Origin: Thermus kawarayensis JCM 12314
Lineage (GTDB): Bacteria > Deinococcota > Deinococci > Deinococcales > Thermaceae
Direction of reading: 5' to 3'
NCBI GenBank assembly: GCA_001311545.1
Contig: BBBL01000003.1
Coordinates: forward strand, 1-16,506
Length of the DNA stretch: 16,506 bases
This document shows, in pieces, positions 1 through 7,715 of this stretch. The notes under the pieces were generated by a model. It was given only the letters and a program-made list of their open reading frames with translations, was not told where the DNA came from and did no database searches. How positions within the stretch are numbered: the stretch's first letter is position 1; every line of letters starts with the position of its first letter. A program made the position numbers and the translations under genes.

Positions 1-348
1 TGGGCGATCGGCGGGCCCGGAAGGGTCTTGGCGGCCGCCGCCCTGAAGTGCCTGGGCGGGGAGATCCAGGCCCGCTTCACGCCGCAAAACGAGGAGGAAC
101 GGGCGCGCCTAAAGGCCATGGGTGGGGACGAGCACCGCATCTACAAGACCGAGGACCTGGCCCCCGGGAAGGAGATCGTCTTCGCCGCCACCGGCATCAC
201 CGACGGGGACATCCTCCAGGGGGTGCGGTTTTTCGGCGGGGGGGCCAGGACCCACTCCATCGTCATGGGGCACGCCACCCGGGTGGTGCGCTTTATAGAT
301 TCCATACATCTTTTTGAGACGGGCGCGCGGGTGACCATCCGGGTATAA
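1..348 (+). CDS. glpX: class II fructose-1,6-bisphosphatase, C-terminal part
   Basis: This is the C-terminal third of a GlpX-type fructose-1,6-bisphosphatase, which hydrolyses fructose-1,6-bisphosphate to fructose-6-phosphate in gluconeogenesis in the cytoplasm. The frame is open from the left edge. Family hallmarks are [16 protein letters not shown], then KAMG, then [16 protein letters not shown], ending near SIHLFETG. The family normally has an IGGxPEGV loop just before AAALK; here the reading is IGGPGRV. That fits loss of three single bases from G/C runs around 17-27, which keeps the downstream frame. The start lies outside the window. The stop TAA at 346-348 is 10 bases before the next gene, so the two are probably co-transcribed. 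Family assignment is firm; the altered loop is probably a sequence error. Confidence 0.9.
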   Translation, partial: WAIGGPGRVLAAAALKCLGGEIQARFTPQNEEERARLKAMGGDEHRIYKTEDLAPGKEIVFAATGITDGDILQGVRFFGGGARTHSIVMGHATRVVRFIDSIHLFETGARVTIRV

Positions 349-358
349 ACTGAAGGAC

Positions 359-836
359 GTGCCCCGGGTCTACAGCGAAGCCGAGGCGGAGAGGCTCGCC
401 CTGGAGTTCTTTGGGGGAGACGACCTGCGGGCCAGCGTCTTCCTCAGGCGCTACGCCCTGCGGGACGAGGAGGGGAGGCTCCTCGAGGCCACCCCCCCGA
501 GATGTGGCGGAGGCTCGTCCGGCTGGCGGAGCACCCCCTTCTCAAGCGCTACCGGGAGGCCACGGGCGGAGGCCTCCCCCGCTGGCCCACCGCCCACACG
601 GTAGACCCCTTCCAGAGGGTCCGCCTCCAGGCCCTCCTGCAGCGCCACGTGGACCAGAGCATCTCCTCCACGGTGAACCTGCCCCGGGAAACCCCCAAGG
701 AAGTGGTGGAAAGGCTTTTCCTCCTGGCCTGGAAGGAGGGGTGCAAGGGGATCACCGTCTTCCGGGAGGGAAGTCGGGAGGAGGTGGTGGAGCCCCTGCC
801 CCCCTTGGGGTCTGCACCTTCTGCCAGACGGCATGA
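359..836 (+). CDS. shortened class II ribonucleotide reductase-like protein (N- and C-terminal segments only)
   Basis: The gene starts at GTG 359. After repairing two one-base losses (about 498 and 809) it encodes about 159 residues. Residues 1-55 resemble the N-terminus of adenosylcobalamin-dependent ribonucleotide reductase (FLRRYALRDEEGRLLE, then PPEMWRRLV). About 20 residues later it resembles the extreme C-terminus: TAHTVDP, then LLQRHVDQSISSTVNLP, then EGCKGITVFREGSREEVVEP, ending in a C-x2-C tail (CTFCQTA). The roughly 600-residue catalytic barrel with the radical and substrate cysteines is absent, so it cannot be a normal reductase. It lies 10 bases after glpX, and its stop overlaps the next start as ATGA, which suggests a settled gene structure. 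It could be a standalone relative, a decayed gene, or an assembly collapse of a full-length gene; the sequence cannot decide. Confidence 0.7.
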
Positions 837-1507
837 CCCGCTACCGCATCGCCACGAGGCCCTACCTCCCCTACCCCGGGGAGCGCCTGGCCCGGAGGAA
901 AGGCCTGGGAGGGGAGTTTTACGAGCTCAGGCCCTACGCGGAAGGGGACGAGGTGCGCCGGGTCCACTGGCGGGCCTACGCCAAGACGGGAAGGCTCTAC
1001 ACCCGCCTGGAAACCGCCCCCGAGAGGGCCCGCTTCCGGATCTACCTGGACGAAAGCCCCAGCATGCGCCTCCACGGGAAGCTCCCCTACGCCGAGAAGG
1101 TGGCCGCCCTTCTCTTAAGAACCGCCCGCCAGGAAGACCCCCTGGCCCTCCTGGAGCGGGGAAGCCCCAAGGACCTCCGCCCCGGGCGGGGGGTCTTGGT
1201 CCTCCTCACGGACGGCCTGGACCCCCTGCCCTGGTCCCGGGTGCTCCCCAGGCGGTTGGTCCTGGTCCAGGTCCTCTCCCCCCTGGAGCTGGACCCGCCC
1301 CTGGAGGAAGCCCTGCTGGAGGACGTGGAAACCGGGGAAACCCTCCCCGTGGGCAAGGAGGCGGTAGGGGCCTACAAGGAGGCCCTGGCCGGCCACCTCC
1401 GGGCTCTCCGCCTCCTCGCCCTCCTACGGGGGAGGTACGCCCTCCTCCGGGTGGGGGAAGCCCCCCTTCCCGCCCTCCTACGCCAGGGCGTTCTGGAACT
1501 CCTCTAG
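833..1507 (+). CDS. DUF58 domain protein (vWA-like)
   Basis: This unbroken 224-residue frame belongs to the DUF58 family. The signature is GGEFYELRPYAEGDEVRRVHW (residues 27-47, described by its key residues F29, R33, Y35, GD, R42 and W47), followed by a vWA-like strand with a DxSxSM-type site (LDESPSM, about 71-77). A second aspartate-rich stretch, LLTDGLD, lies near 125-131. DUF58 proteins often sit beside MoxR ATPases and are thought to act in chaperone or cell-envelope complexes, but no MoxR gene is visible here. The ATG overlaps the upstream stop (ATGA), so translation is probably coupled. The 3' end overlaps the convergent oxidoreductase gene by 30 bases. It is one of the few genes in the window with no frame break. 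Its precise role is unknown. Confidence 0.85.
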   Translation: MTRYRIATRPYLPYPGERLARRKGLGGEFYELRPYAEGDEVRRVHWRAYAKTGRLYTRLETAPERARFRIYLDESPSMRLHGKLPYAEKVAALLLRTARQEDPLALLERGSPKDLRPGRGVLVLLTDGLDPLPWSRVLPRRLVLVQVLSPLELDPPLEEALLEDVETGETLPVGKEAVGAYKEALAGHLRALRLLALLRGRYALLRVGEAPLPALLRQGVLELL

Positions 1508-3334
1508 GTCTAAGGCCCGAAGCCTTTCCGGGTCCACGCCCCCTTCCCAGCCCGCAAGCCGTCGGTAGGTCCTGACCCCTTCCCGGAAGGCCTCCGGGTC
1601 CAGGTGGGCCTCGAGGTTCCCCTTGCGGAAAGGCTGGAAGAAGCGCTGAGGAAGACGGTCCTCCTCGGGAGGAACCCCTTCCCGCAGGTTGAAAAGCCGG
1701 GTGAGCTGCAGGGTCCTCTCCCCCACCCTAAGCATCTCCTCCGGGCTAAAGCGCCAGCCCGTGGCGGCGTAGAGGGCCTCCTGCCACTCCTCCGGGGTCC
1801 AGGGGACGAAGTCGCAGAGGACCAGGCTGTTGACGAAGCCCCGCTCCCGGGTCTTGGTCCAAAGCATCCGGATCTTGGCCTCGGAGAGGTCCTCAATGGT
1901 CAAGGGGACGAAGTCCTCCCCGTAGAAGCGGAGTTCCTTCAGGGCCTTTCCCTCCTTGGCGAAGGCGGTGTCGTGGAGGTTGTGGTTGTGGTCGGCCCCG
2001 GTGGGACTCACGGCATAGCCCACCCCCAGGGCCCGCTTGTACCGGGGGTCGTGCATGGGCACCTCCTGGCCCTTCACGTGCATGGCAAGCTCCGGGTGGC
2101 CGATGGCCTCGGCGAGGCGGCGCGCCCCTTGGGCGAGAAGCTCCCCAAGCCTTCCCTCCCTCCGGGCCAGCTTCTCTATGGCGGCGATGAGGGCGTCCCC
2201 GTTCCCGAAGCGAAGCCCCAGGCCCTCGTCGTCCAGGTAACCCTTCTCCACCGCCTCCATGGCGCAGGCGATGGTCACCCCCACCCCGATCACGTCCAGC
2301 CCGTACTGGTTGCAGAGGGTGTTGGCCTTGGTCACGGCGTAGGGGTCGGTCACCCCGCAGGTGGAGCCCAAGGCCCCCAGGCCCTCGTACTCCGGCCCCC
2401 CGTACTCCGGACGCACGTCGTACCTGCCCGTGCCCTCAATCTTCACCACCTGCTTGCAGCGGATGACGCAGGCGTAGCAGGTGTCCCGCCCGATGCGGAT
2501 GCCCAGGCGTCCAGGCTGGTGCCGTCCAAGGCCTCGGCGCCCTCCAGGAAGCATCCAGGAAGTTGTGGCTGGGAAGGACCCCCCGGAGGTTGAAAGGCTT
2601 CACCGTGCCCACGGTACCCATGGTGATGAGGCCCGCCGCCCGGTCCATGCGCTCCTTGGCCATGCGCCGGGCCAGGTCCTTGAGGAGGGCGGGGTCGTGG
2701 TAGGCGGGGAGGGTCTCCTTCCCGCCCGGGCGGAAACCGCCTTGAGCCTCTTGGCCCCCATCACCGCCCCCAAGCCCCCCCTTCCGGCGAAGTGGGCCAG
2801 GTCGTGGATGACGTTGGCGGTGAGGACCCGGTTCTCCCCGGCAAGGCCGATCTGGGCGATGCGGGCGTTCCCCCCGTGGGCCTCCTTGATGAGGGCCTCC
2901 ACCTCCAAAGGATCCTTCCCCCAGAGGTGGACCGCAGGGTGGACGGCCACCTCCCCCCCCTCCACGTGGAGGTAGACGGGGTGTTCCGCCCGCCCCAGGA
3001 CCACCAGGCGTCCAGGCCGGCGTTTTGAGCTCCGCCCCAAAGAAGCCGCCGCCCTCCGCATCCCCGTACCCCCCCGTGAGGGGCTCTTGGCGGCCACGGT
3101 GTTCCGGCCCGAGCCGGAGATGGGGGTGCCCGTGAGGACCCCGGGGGCGAAGACGAGGGCGTTCTCCGGGCCCAGGGGGTCGGCCCCTTTGGGCACGTGC
3201 CGGAGGAGGAGGTAGGCGGCCAGAGCCCGCCCCCCCAGGTACCGCCGCCAGAAGGCCTCGCCAAAGCTTTCGTACCACACCCGCCCCGTGGAAAGGTCCA
3301 CGAAGGCCACGCGGTCGTGATATCCCTTGGGCAT
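1478..3334 (-). CDS. tungsten aldehyde:ferredoxin oxidoreductase family protein
   Basis: Repairing about six one-base losses (three between 3085 and 3005, then near 2730, 2550 and 2500) gives about 620 residues, close to the usual length of the family. The N-terminus MPKGYHDRVAFVDLSTG and the LGGRALAAYLL and SGSGRNTVAAKSP stretches match the first tungstopterin-binding domain. The [4Fe-4S] ligands are visible as C-x2-C-x3-C (TCYACVIRC) plus a late cysteine in SLVLCDF. The LGSTCGVTD and LCNQYGLDVIGVG segments are also typical. These enzymes oxidise aldehydes to acids with ferredoxin, using a W- or Mo-bispterin. The substrate cannot be told from sequence. The ATG at 3334 has a TAAACT box ending 6 bases upstream and no Shine-Dalgarno, so a leaderless start is likely. 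The gene follows the sugar transporter genes on the same strand. Confidence 0.88.
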
Positions 3335-3340
3335 GTCTAA

Positions 3341-3346
3341 AGTTTA
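3341..3346 (-). promoter_or_regulatory. possible -10 box for a leaderless oxidoreductase mRNA
   Basis: On the minus strand TAAACT is followed by 6 bases and then the ATG at 3334, which would put the transcript start at or within a base or so of the ATG. No good -35 is seen, because the spacer is the GC-rich hairpin at 3347-3360. The call rests on the -10 match and the lack of a ribosome-binding site. Confidence 0.35.
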
Positions 3347-3360
3347 CCCCCGCCCGGGGG
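3347..3360 (-). terminator. GC hairpin after the solute-binding protein gene
   Basis: CCCCC and GGGGG arms flank a 4-base loop. On the minus strand they are followed by TAAACTTT. The hairpin lies 29 bases after the stop of the solute-binding protein and could end or reduce transcription from the transporter operon into the oxidoreductase. A second palindrome, GGGCCaGGCCC at 3358-3368, overlaps it and could compete. Confidence 0.4.
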
Positions 3361-3388
3361 CCAGGCCCTCAGGCGGGGTTCGGCGAGC

Positions 3389-4639
3389 TCAGCGGGTCTT
3401 ACCGGAGAGGAGGTCCTCCGCCAGCTTCTGGGCCTTGTCCAAGGCCGCCTTGGGATCGGCCTTGTTGAGGATGGCCTCCTTGACGGCCTGGCCCAGGATG
3501 TCAAAGCGGATCTGCTCCCACTCCGCCAGGGCAGGCTCAAACTTGGCGTAGCGGCTCTGGCGCACGATGGTGGCGTAGTCGGGGTTCTCGGCACGTAGGC
3601 CTGGTAGACGGGGTCCTTCTGGGCCGCCTCGGTCACGGGCACGTACCCAGTAGCCGTGGCGAAGACCGCCTGGGCCCTGGGGGAGAGGACGAACTGGAGG
3701 AAGTCCTTGGCCACCGCCTGCTCCTCCTTGGGAGCCTGGCGGAAGACCACCAGGTTGGTCCCCTGGACAAGGCCATAGCCCGGCTGGCCCTTGGACCGGC
3801 CCGGCAGGGTAGCCACCCCCAGGTCAAACTTGGCCCCTTGGCGGTAGTAGGTGTAGCCGGCGGAGGTGTCCACGCTGAAGGCGTAGGGGCCCGAGCCCAG
3901 GTTCTGGTTGATGTAGCCGAGGTGATGGCCTTGGCCCAGCCTTCCTTGACCCCGTTCTGCAGGAGGGTGAGGGCCTCCACCGCCTCCTTGGAGTTCAGGA
4001 CCAGCTTGCCGTCTTTCAGGTAGCTTCCCCCCAGGTTGAAGAAGAAGTAGGCGAAGGTGGAGGCGTCGGGCTGGAACCAGTAGACGGGACCGCCCTCGGC
4101 CTGGGAGAGCCGCTTGGCGGTGGCCACGAATTCCTCCAGGGTGGCGGGCACCTTGGCCCCGTGCTTCCTCAAGAGGTCCTTGTTGTAGTAGAGGACCTGG
4201 ATGCTCTTGTTGAAGGGCACCCCGTAGACCACTCCCCCGAAGCGCACCGCGTTTAAGAAGGCGAGGTTCACCCCCTGGAGCCTGACCCCCAGGGATTCCA
4301 CGGGCAGGAGGCTTTGGCCTCGAGGTAGAGGGCGATGTTGTTCTCGTAGGCCTGGGCCATGGCCGGGACCTTCCCGGCGGCGAAGGCCGCCTTGATCTTG
4401 GTGGAAAGGTCGCGGTAGCTCCCCTGGGGCACGGGGCGCACGCACCGCCCCTGCTGGCCCCTGTTAAACTCCGCCACCAGGTTTTCCAAGGCCACCTTGG
4501 GAGCGCCTCCGGTGAAACCGGTCCACAGCTCGGCCACCACCTTGGCCTTGGCGCACTGCTCCTTGATCACCTCCTCCGGCTTGGCCGTCTGGGCCAGGGC
4601 CAATCCCAAAAGCACCACCAGCAACAGCCCTTTCCTCAT
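3389..4639 (-). CDS. ABC transporter solute-binding protein, UgpB-like
   Basis: This encodes a secreted family 1 (sugar/glycerol-phosphate type) binding protein of about 417 residues after repair of three one-base losses (near 4316, 3917 and 3593). The signal peptide MRKGLLLVVLLGLALA is followed by QT, with no lipobox cysteine. The mature part begins with the UgpB-like pattern LWTGFTGGAPKVALENLVAEF, shown by W, G, LV and F positions; GSYRDLSTKIKAAFAAGKVP and YGVPFNKSIQVLYYNKDLL follow. The end reads AEDLLSGKTR. Two cysteines in the first 70 residues could form a disulfide. The ATG at 4639 is preferred over a GTG at 4645 because GGAGG at 4649-4653 is 9 bases from the ATG but only 3 from the GTG. 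It is the third gene of the transporter cluster. The solute may be a sugar or glycerol-phosphate; it cannot be named. Confidence 0.88.
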
Positions 4640-4659
4640 ACCCACGCACCTCCGGACCG

Positions 4660-4665
4660 AGTATA
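4660..4665 (-). promoter_or_regulatory. -10 box (TATACT) upstream of the solute-binding protein gene
   Basis: TATACT on the minus strand lies between the end of the second permease (4694) and the ribosome-binding site of the binding protein. A promoter here would give extra transcripts of the binding protein, which importers usually need in excess over permeases. No convincing -35 is seen. Confidence 0.4.
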
Positions 4666-4693
4666 CCTTCCCCCGGTCAGGGCCCCGTCAGCC

Positions 4694-5884
4694 TCACTTG
4701 AGCCCCGAACGGGCAATGCCCTGGATGAACTGCCTTTGGGCCACGAAGTAGCCCAGGACCACAGGCAGGATGACGAAGGTGCTGGCGGCCATCAGGCCCC
4801 GTAGTCGGAGCCCGCCTCGGAGACGAAGGCCTGGAGGCCCAGCTGCACCGTGCGCATCTCCGGGCTTTGGGTGACGATGAGGGGCCAAAGCAGGGCGTTG
4901 TAGGCCCCGAGGAAGGTGAAGATGCCATAGGAGACGAGCCCGGGAACGCTCAAGGGCAGGGCGATGCGGAAAAGCTGGGTCAGGTACCCCGCCCCGTCTA
5001 TGCGGGCGGCGTCGAAGAGGTCCTGGGGAAGGGAGAGGTAAAACTGCCGGAGGAGGAAGATGCCGAAGGCCGAGGCCAGCCAGGGCACGATGAGGGCGTA
5101 GTAGGTGTCCAGCCAGCCCAGCCGAGCGAGGAGGACGTAGTTGGGGATGAGGAGCACCTCCCCCGGCACCATCATGGTGGCCAGGATGAGGACGAAGACC
5201 CCCTCCTTCCCCGGGAAAGGGATGCGGGCCAGGGCGAAGGCCGCCAGGGCCGCCAGGAAAAGGCCCACCGCCACCTGGGTAAAAGCGGTGAAGAAGCTTA
5301 CGAAGAAGTAGCGGCCCCAGGGCGCCGCCTGCCAGGCCTCGAGGTAGTTGTGGAACACGTACCCCAAGGCCCCCGGCACCGCGTTCACCCATTCCAGCCG
5401 CCAGAACTCCCCCTGGGAACGGAGGGCATCCGGCGGCAAGGGGGGGTCCAGGGGCGCCCCCTTGGGCCAGAGGACCACCAGGGCACCCGGCGGAAGGGGA
5501 CCTCCCCCGTGTTGGTGAGGCGCACCCACCACCCCCCCTCCCCACGGACCACCTCCACCCTGGTCCCGTCCGCCACCGGATCAAAGAAGGCCCCCGGGGA
5601 GCGGGGCACCAGGGCCTTAGGAGGAAGGCCCCCGGGGCCCGGGAAGAAAAGCTCCACGCTTTTCCCGGGACCGAGGCCGCCCAAGAGGGGGTTATCCCCC
5701 AACCTCGCCGCCTTGAGCCAGTTCTCCGGCTTCATCCGCTCCGGCACCCAGACGGGGGCCGCCTGCAGGGCTTCCTGGGGGCTTTTAAGGCTTGTGGCCA
5801 GCATCCAGTAGAAGGGAAAGGCCATGACCAGCCCCCCCGAAAGGAGGAGGAGGTGGACGAGGAGGCGAAGGCCCTAGATCTCAT
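4694..5884 (-). CDS. sugar ABC transporter permease, MalG/UgpE-type, with periplasmic insert
   Basis: Repairing three one-base losses (start region about 5873, about 5490 and about 4803) gives about 397 residues, roughly 100 more than typical MalG-type permeases. The ATG at 5884 overlaps the upstream permease stop by 11 bases and becomes in frame when one G is restored. TM1 (residues 8-29) runs into FPFYWMLATSLKSP, the family opening. A Pro/Gly- and Trp-rich stretch (about 60-160) follows, where the family normally goes straight to the NY segment. HNYLEAW then leads into five membrane segments. The EAA loop that contacts the ATPase is present (DAARIDGAG, then RIALPLSVPG). The C-terminus is FIQGIARSGLK. 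It partners with the upstream MalF-type permease. The insert is probably a periplasmic beta-rich domain, an inference from composition. Confidence 0.87.
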
Positions 5885-7064
5885 AGTTCACCCGCCTCTC
5901 CAGCACCCGCCGTTGCAGCAGGGTGAGCCCCAGGATGATGAGGAAGGTCACCATGGCGATGGCGCTGGCGTAGGAGAAGTCCGAGTCGCGGAAGCCCTTG
6001 TTGTAGAGGTAGAAGGCCAGGGTCAGGGTGTCCTGCAACACCCCCCCCGTGGGGGTGAGGACGTAGACCTGGGTGAAGACCTGGAAGGCCCCGATGAGCC
6101 CAGGGTGAAGAGGAAGAAGGTGGTGGGGGAAAGGAGGGGCCAGGTGATATAGCGGTGCTGCTGGAAGAAGCTCGCCCCGTCCAGCTCGGCGGCCTCGTAG
6201 TACTCCTTGGGAATGGCCTGGAGCCCCGCCAAAAGGATCACCACCTGGTAGCCAGGAAGTGCCAGAGGCTCATGGCCATCACCGCCACGAAGGCCAGGCT
6301 CGGGCCCGCCCAAAAACCTTGGACCTCCACGCCCAAGGGGCGGAGGAGAAGGGCGAAGACCCCGGTGGAGGTGTTGAGCCAGTCCAGACCCGGGGTGGAG
6401 AGGAGCCAGTTGAGGAAGCCGAATTCCGGGTGGTAGATCCAACGCCACACCGCCGCCGCCGCCGTGAGGGCGGTGATGTAGGGCAGGAAGAAGAGGGTGC
6501 GATAAAGCCCCTGGAAGGCCACCCCGGTATTCAGCAGGATGGCTATCCCCGTGGCCAGCAAAAGCCCCGTGGGCACGGTGAAGACCACGTACCAGAAGGT
6601 GTTGCCCAAGGCCCGCCAAAAGAGGGGGTCCTCCAGGAGGATGCGGTAGTTCTGAAGGCCCACAAAGGCCGCCGGGCGCAGGAAGTTTACCCGGTCAAAG
6701 AGGCTTAGGTAAAAGGCGTAAAAGGTGGGAAACACGTGCCACACCAGCAAGAGGGCCAGGGCTGGCCAGACCAGGGCCCAGCCGTAAAGGTCCCCTTGGG
6801 CCCTCTCGGGCAGGTGGCGGCCCCGCAGAAGGGCCACCAAGAGGGGGGCCAGGAAGGGGGCGGGGGGAAACCACGGGGCCAGAAGGCCGAGCCCCAGGAG
6901 GAGGTGGGCCCCACCGAAGCGGAGCCCATAGAGGGCCAAGGCCCCATAAAGCCAAGGCCCAAACCCACCCCCCATCCGGGAACAAAGCCCAGGCGCTCCC
7001 CGTACACCCCCAGGGCGAGGAGCGCCCCCAAGGAAAGGAGCAGGTGATAAGGAAAAGCCCGCAT
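5874..7064 (-). CDS. sugar ABC transporter permease, MalF/UgpA-type, with N-terminal extension
   Basis: Restoring three one-base losses (about 6965, 6252 and 6100) gives about 397 residues. The core is a MalF/UgpA permease: [20 protein letters not shown] as first core membrane segment, [30 protein letters not shown], and an EAA loop with [11 protein letters not shown] and WPLLSP. The end is [13 protein letters not shown]. About 100 residues with two or three extra hydrophobic segments precede the core, so it is longer than the usual 290-300. ATG 7064 is directly preceded by AGGGG and by a TATACT box nine bases upstream, suggesting a very short or no leader. It is the first gene of the (-) transporter cluster. 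No ATPase is encoded in the window. Confidence 0.87.
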
Positions 7065-7073
7065 CCCCTGGGA

Positions 7074-7081
7074 AGTATATA
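7074..7081. promoter_or_regulatory. overlapping divergent -10 boxes (transporter operon / tsaB)
   Basis: Only 29 bases separate the two divergent start codons (7064 on minus, 7094 on plus). The sequence AGTATATA reads TATACT on the minus strand (7079-7074), nine bases before the permease ATG. It reads TATATA on the plus strand (7076-7081), about 12 bases before the tsaB start. Both mRNAs would have almost no leader. -35 matches are poor on both strands. The two promoters could hardly be occupied at once. Confidence 0.45.
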
Positions 7082-7093
7082 GGATGGAGGCGT

Positions 7094-7626
7094 GTGGACC
7101 TGACCATGGACACCGCCACCCCCTACCTTTCCCTGGGCCTTTTCCGGGGGGAGGAAGGCCTGGGCCGGGTGGTGCGGGTGGAAAGGCGGCACGAGGAGGT
7201 TCTCTTTGGCCTCCTGGACGAGCTACTGACCCAGGTGGGGGCGAGTCGGGAGGAGATCGGCGCCTGGTGCTGGGGGAAGGCCCCGGCTCCTACACGGGCC
7301 TGCGCATCGCCCTGGCAGCGGGGCTCGGCCTGGCCCAGGCCCTGGGGGCCCAGGTCTACGGGGTGAACTCCCTCCTCGCCGCCTGCTGGCCCTTTTTGGA
7401 GGAAGGCCGGCTCCTCACCCCCCTCTTCACCGCCAGGAACCGGCTCTACTACGGGGCCACCTACGGGAAGGAAGGGGGGAGGCCCCTCGAGGCCATGCCC
7501 CCAAGGAAGCTCAGGGCGGAAGAGCTCCCCCGGGAGGGCCTCCTCCTAGACCCACCCCCGGACCCCCGGGTCCTCTACGAGCTCCTGCCCTTCGCCCGGG
7601 AGGGCCTGGAACCCCTCTACCTCTGA
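7094..7626 (+). CDS. tsaB: tRNA t6A37 threonylcarbamoyl transferase complex subunit TsaB
   Basis: TsaB is the catalytically inactive partner that supports TsaD in making N6-threonylcarbamoyladenosine at position 37 of ANN-reading tRNAs in the cytoplasm. The start region MDLTMDTATPYLSLGLF matches the ASKHA-fold opening (DTAT). Restoring one lost C near 7264 gives the hallmark LVLGEGPGSYTGLRIA, followed by LGAQVYGVNSL and TARNRLYYGATY. The length is about 177 residues, shorter than the E. coli protein but complete in its core. I chose the GTG at 7094; a GTG at 7092 would also serve if one more base is missing, and an in-frame ATG lies at 7106. A GGAGG at 7086-7090 is too close for an ideal site. 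It stands alone, divergent from the transporter. Confidence 0.9.
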
Positions 7627-7686
7627 TACCCTTTCTCCCCCTTTCCTTCGCCCTGCTGGCTCGGGGAAGCCTGCCTAGGGGCCTTT

Positions 7687-7706
7687 ATGCTGGCCCAAGC
7701 CAGCAT
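7687..7706. terminator. hairpin between convergent tsaB and flavoprotein genes
   Basis: A perfect 8-bp inverted repeat, ATGCTGGC-ccaa-GCCAGCAT, lies in the 89-base gap between two gene ends. It probably serves both strands. It is not followed by a T-run and is less GC-rich than the other hairpins here. Confidence 0.55.
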
Positions 7707-7715
7707 GGGGTGGCA

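Noticed and set aside
502..1575. Long plus-strand frame running through the ribonucleotide reductase-like gene and DUF58
   Set aside because: After about 809 it is Pro/Arg/Gly-rich shadow coding, and the DUF58 frame explains the region.
1604..2593. 329-codon plus-strand frame opposite the oxidoreductase
   Set aside because: It mirrors AOR coding in complement and has no family pattern of its own.
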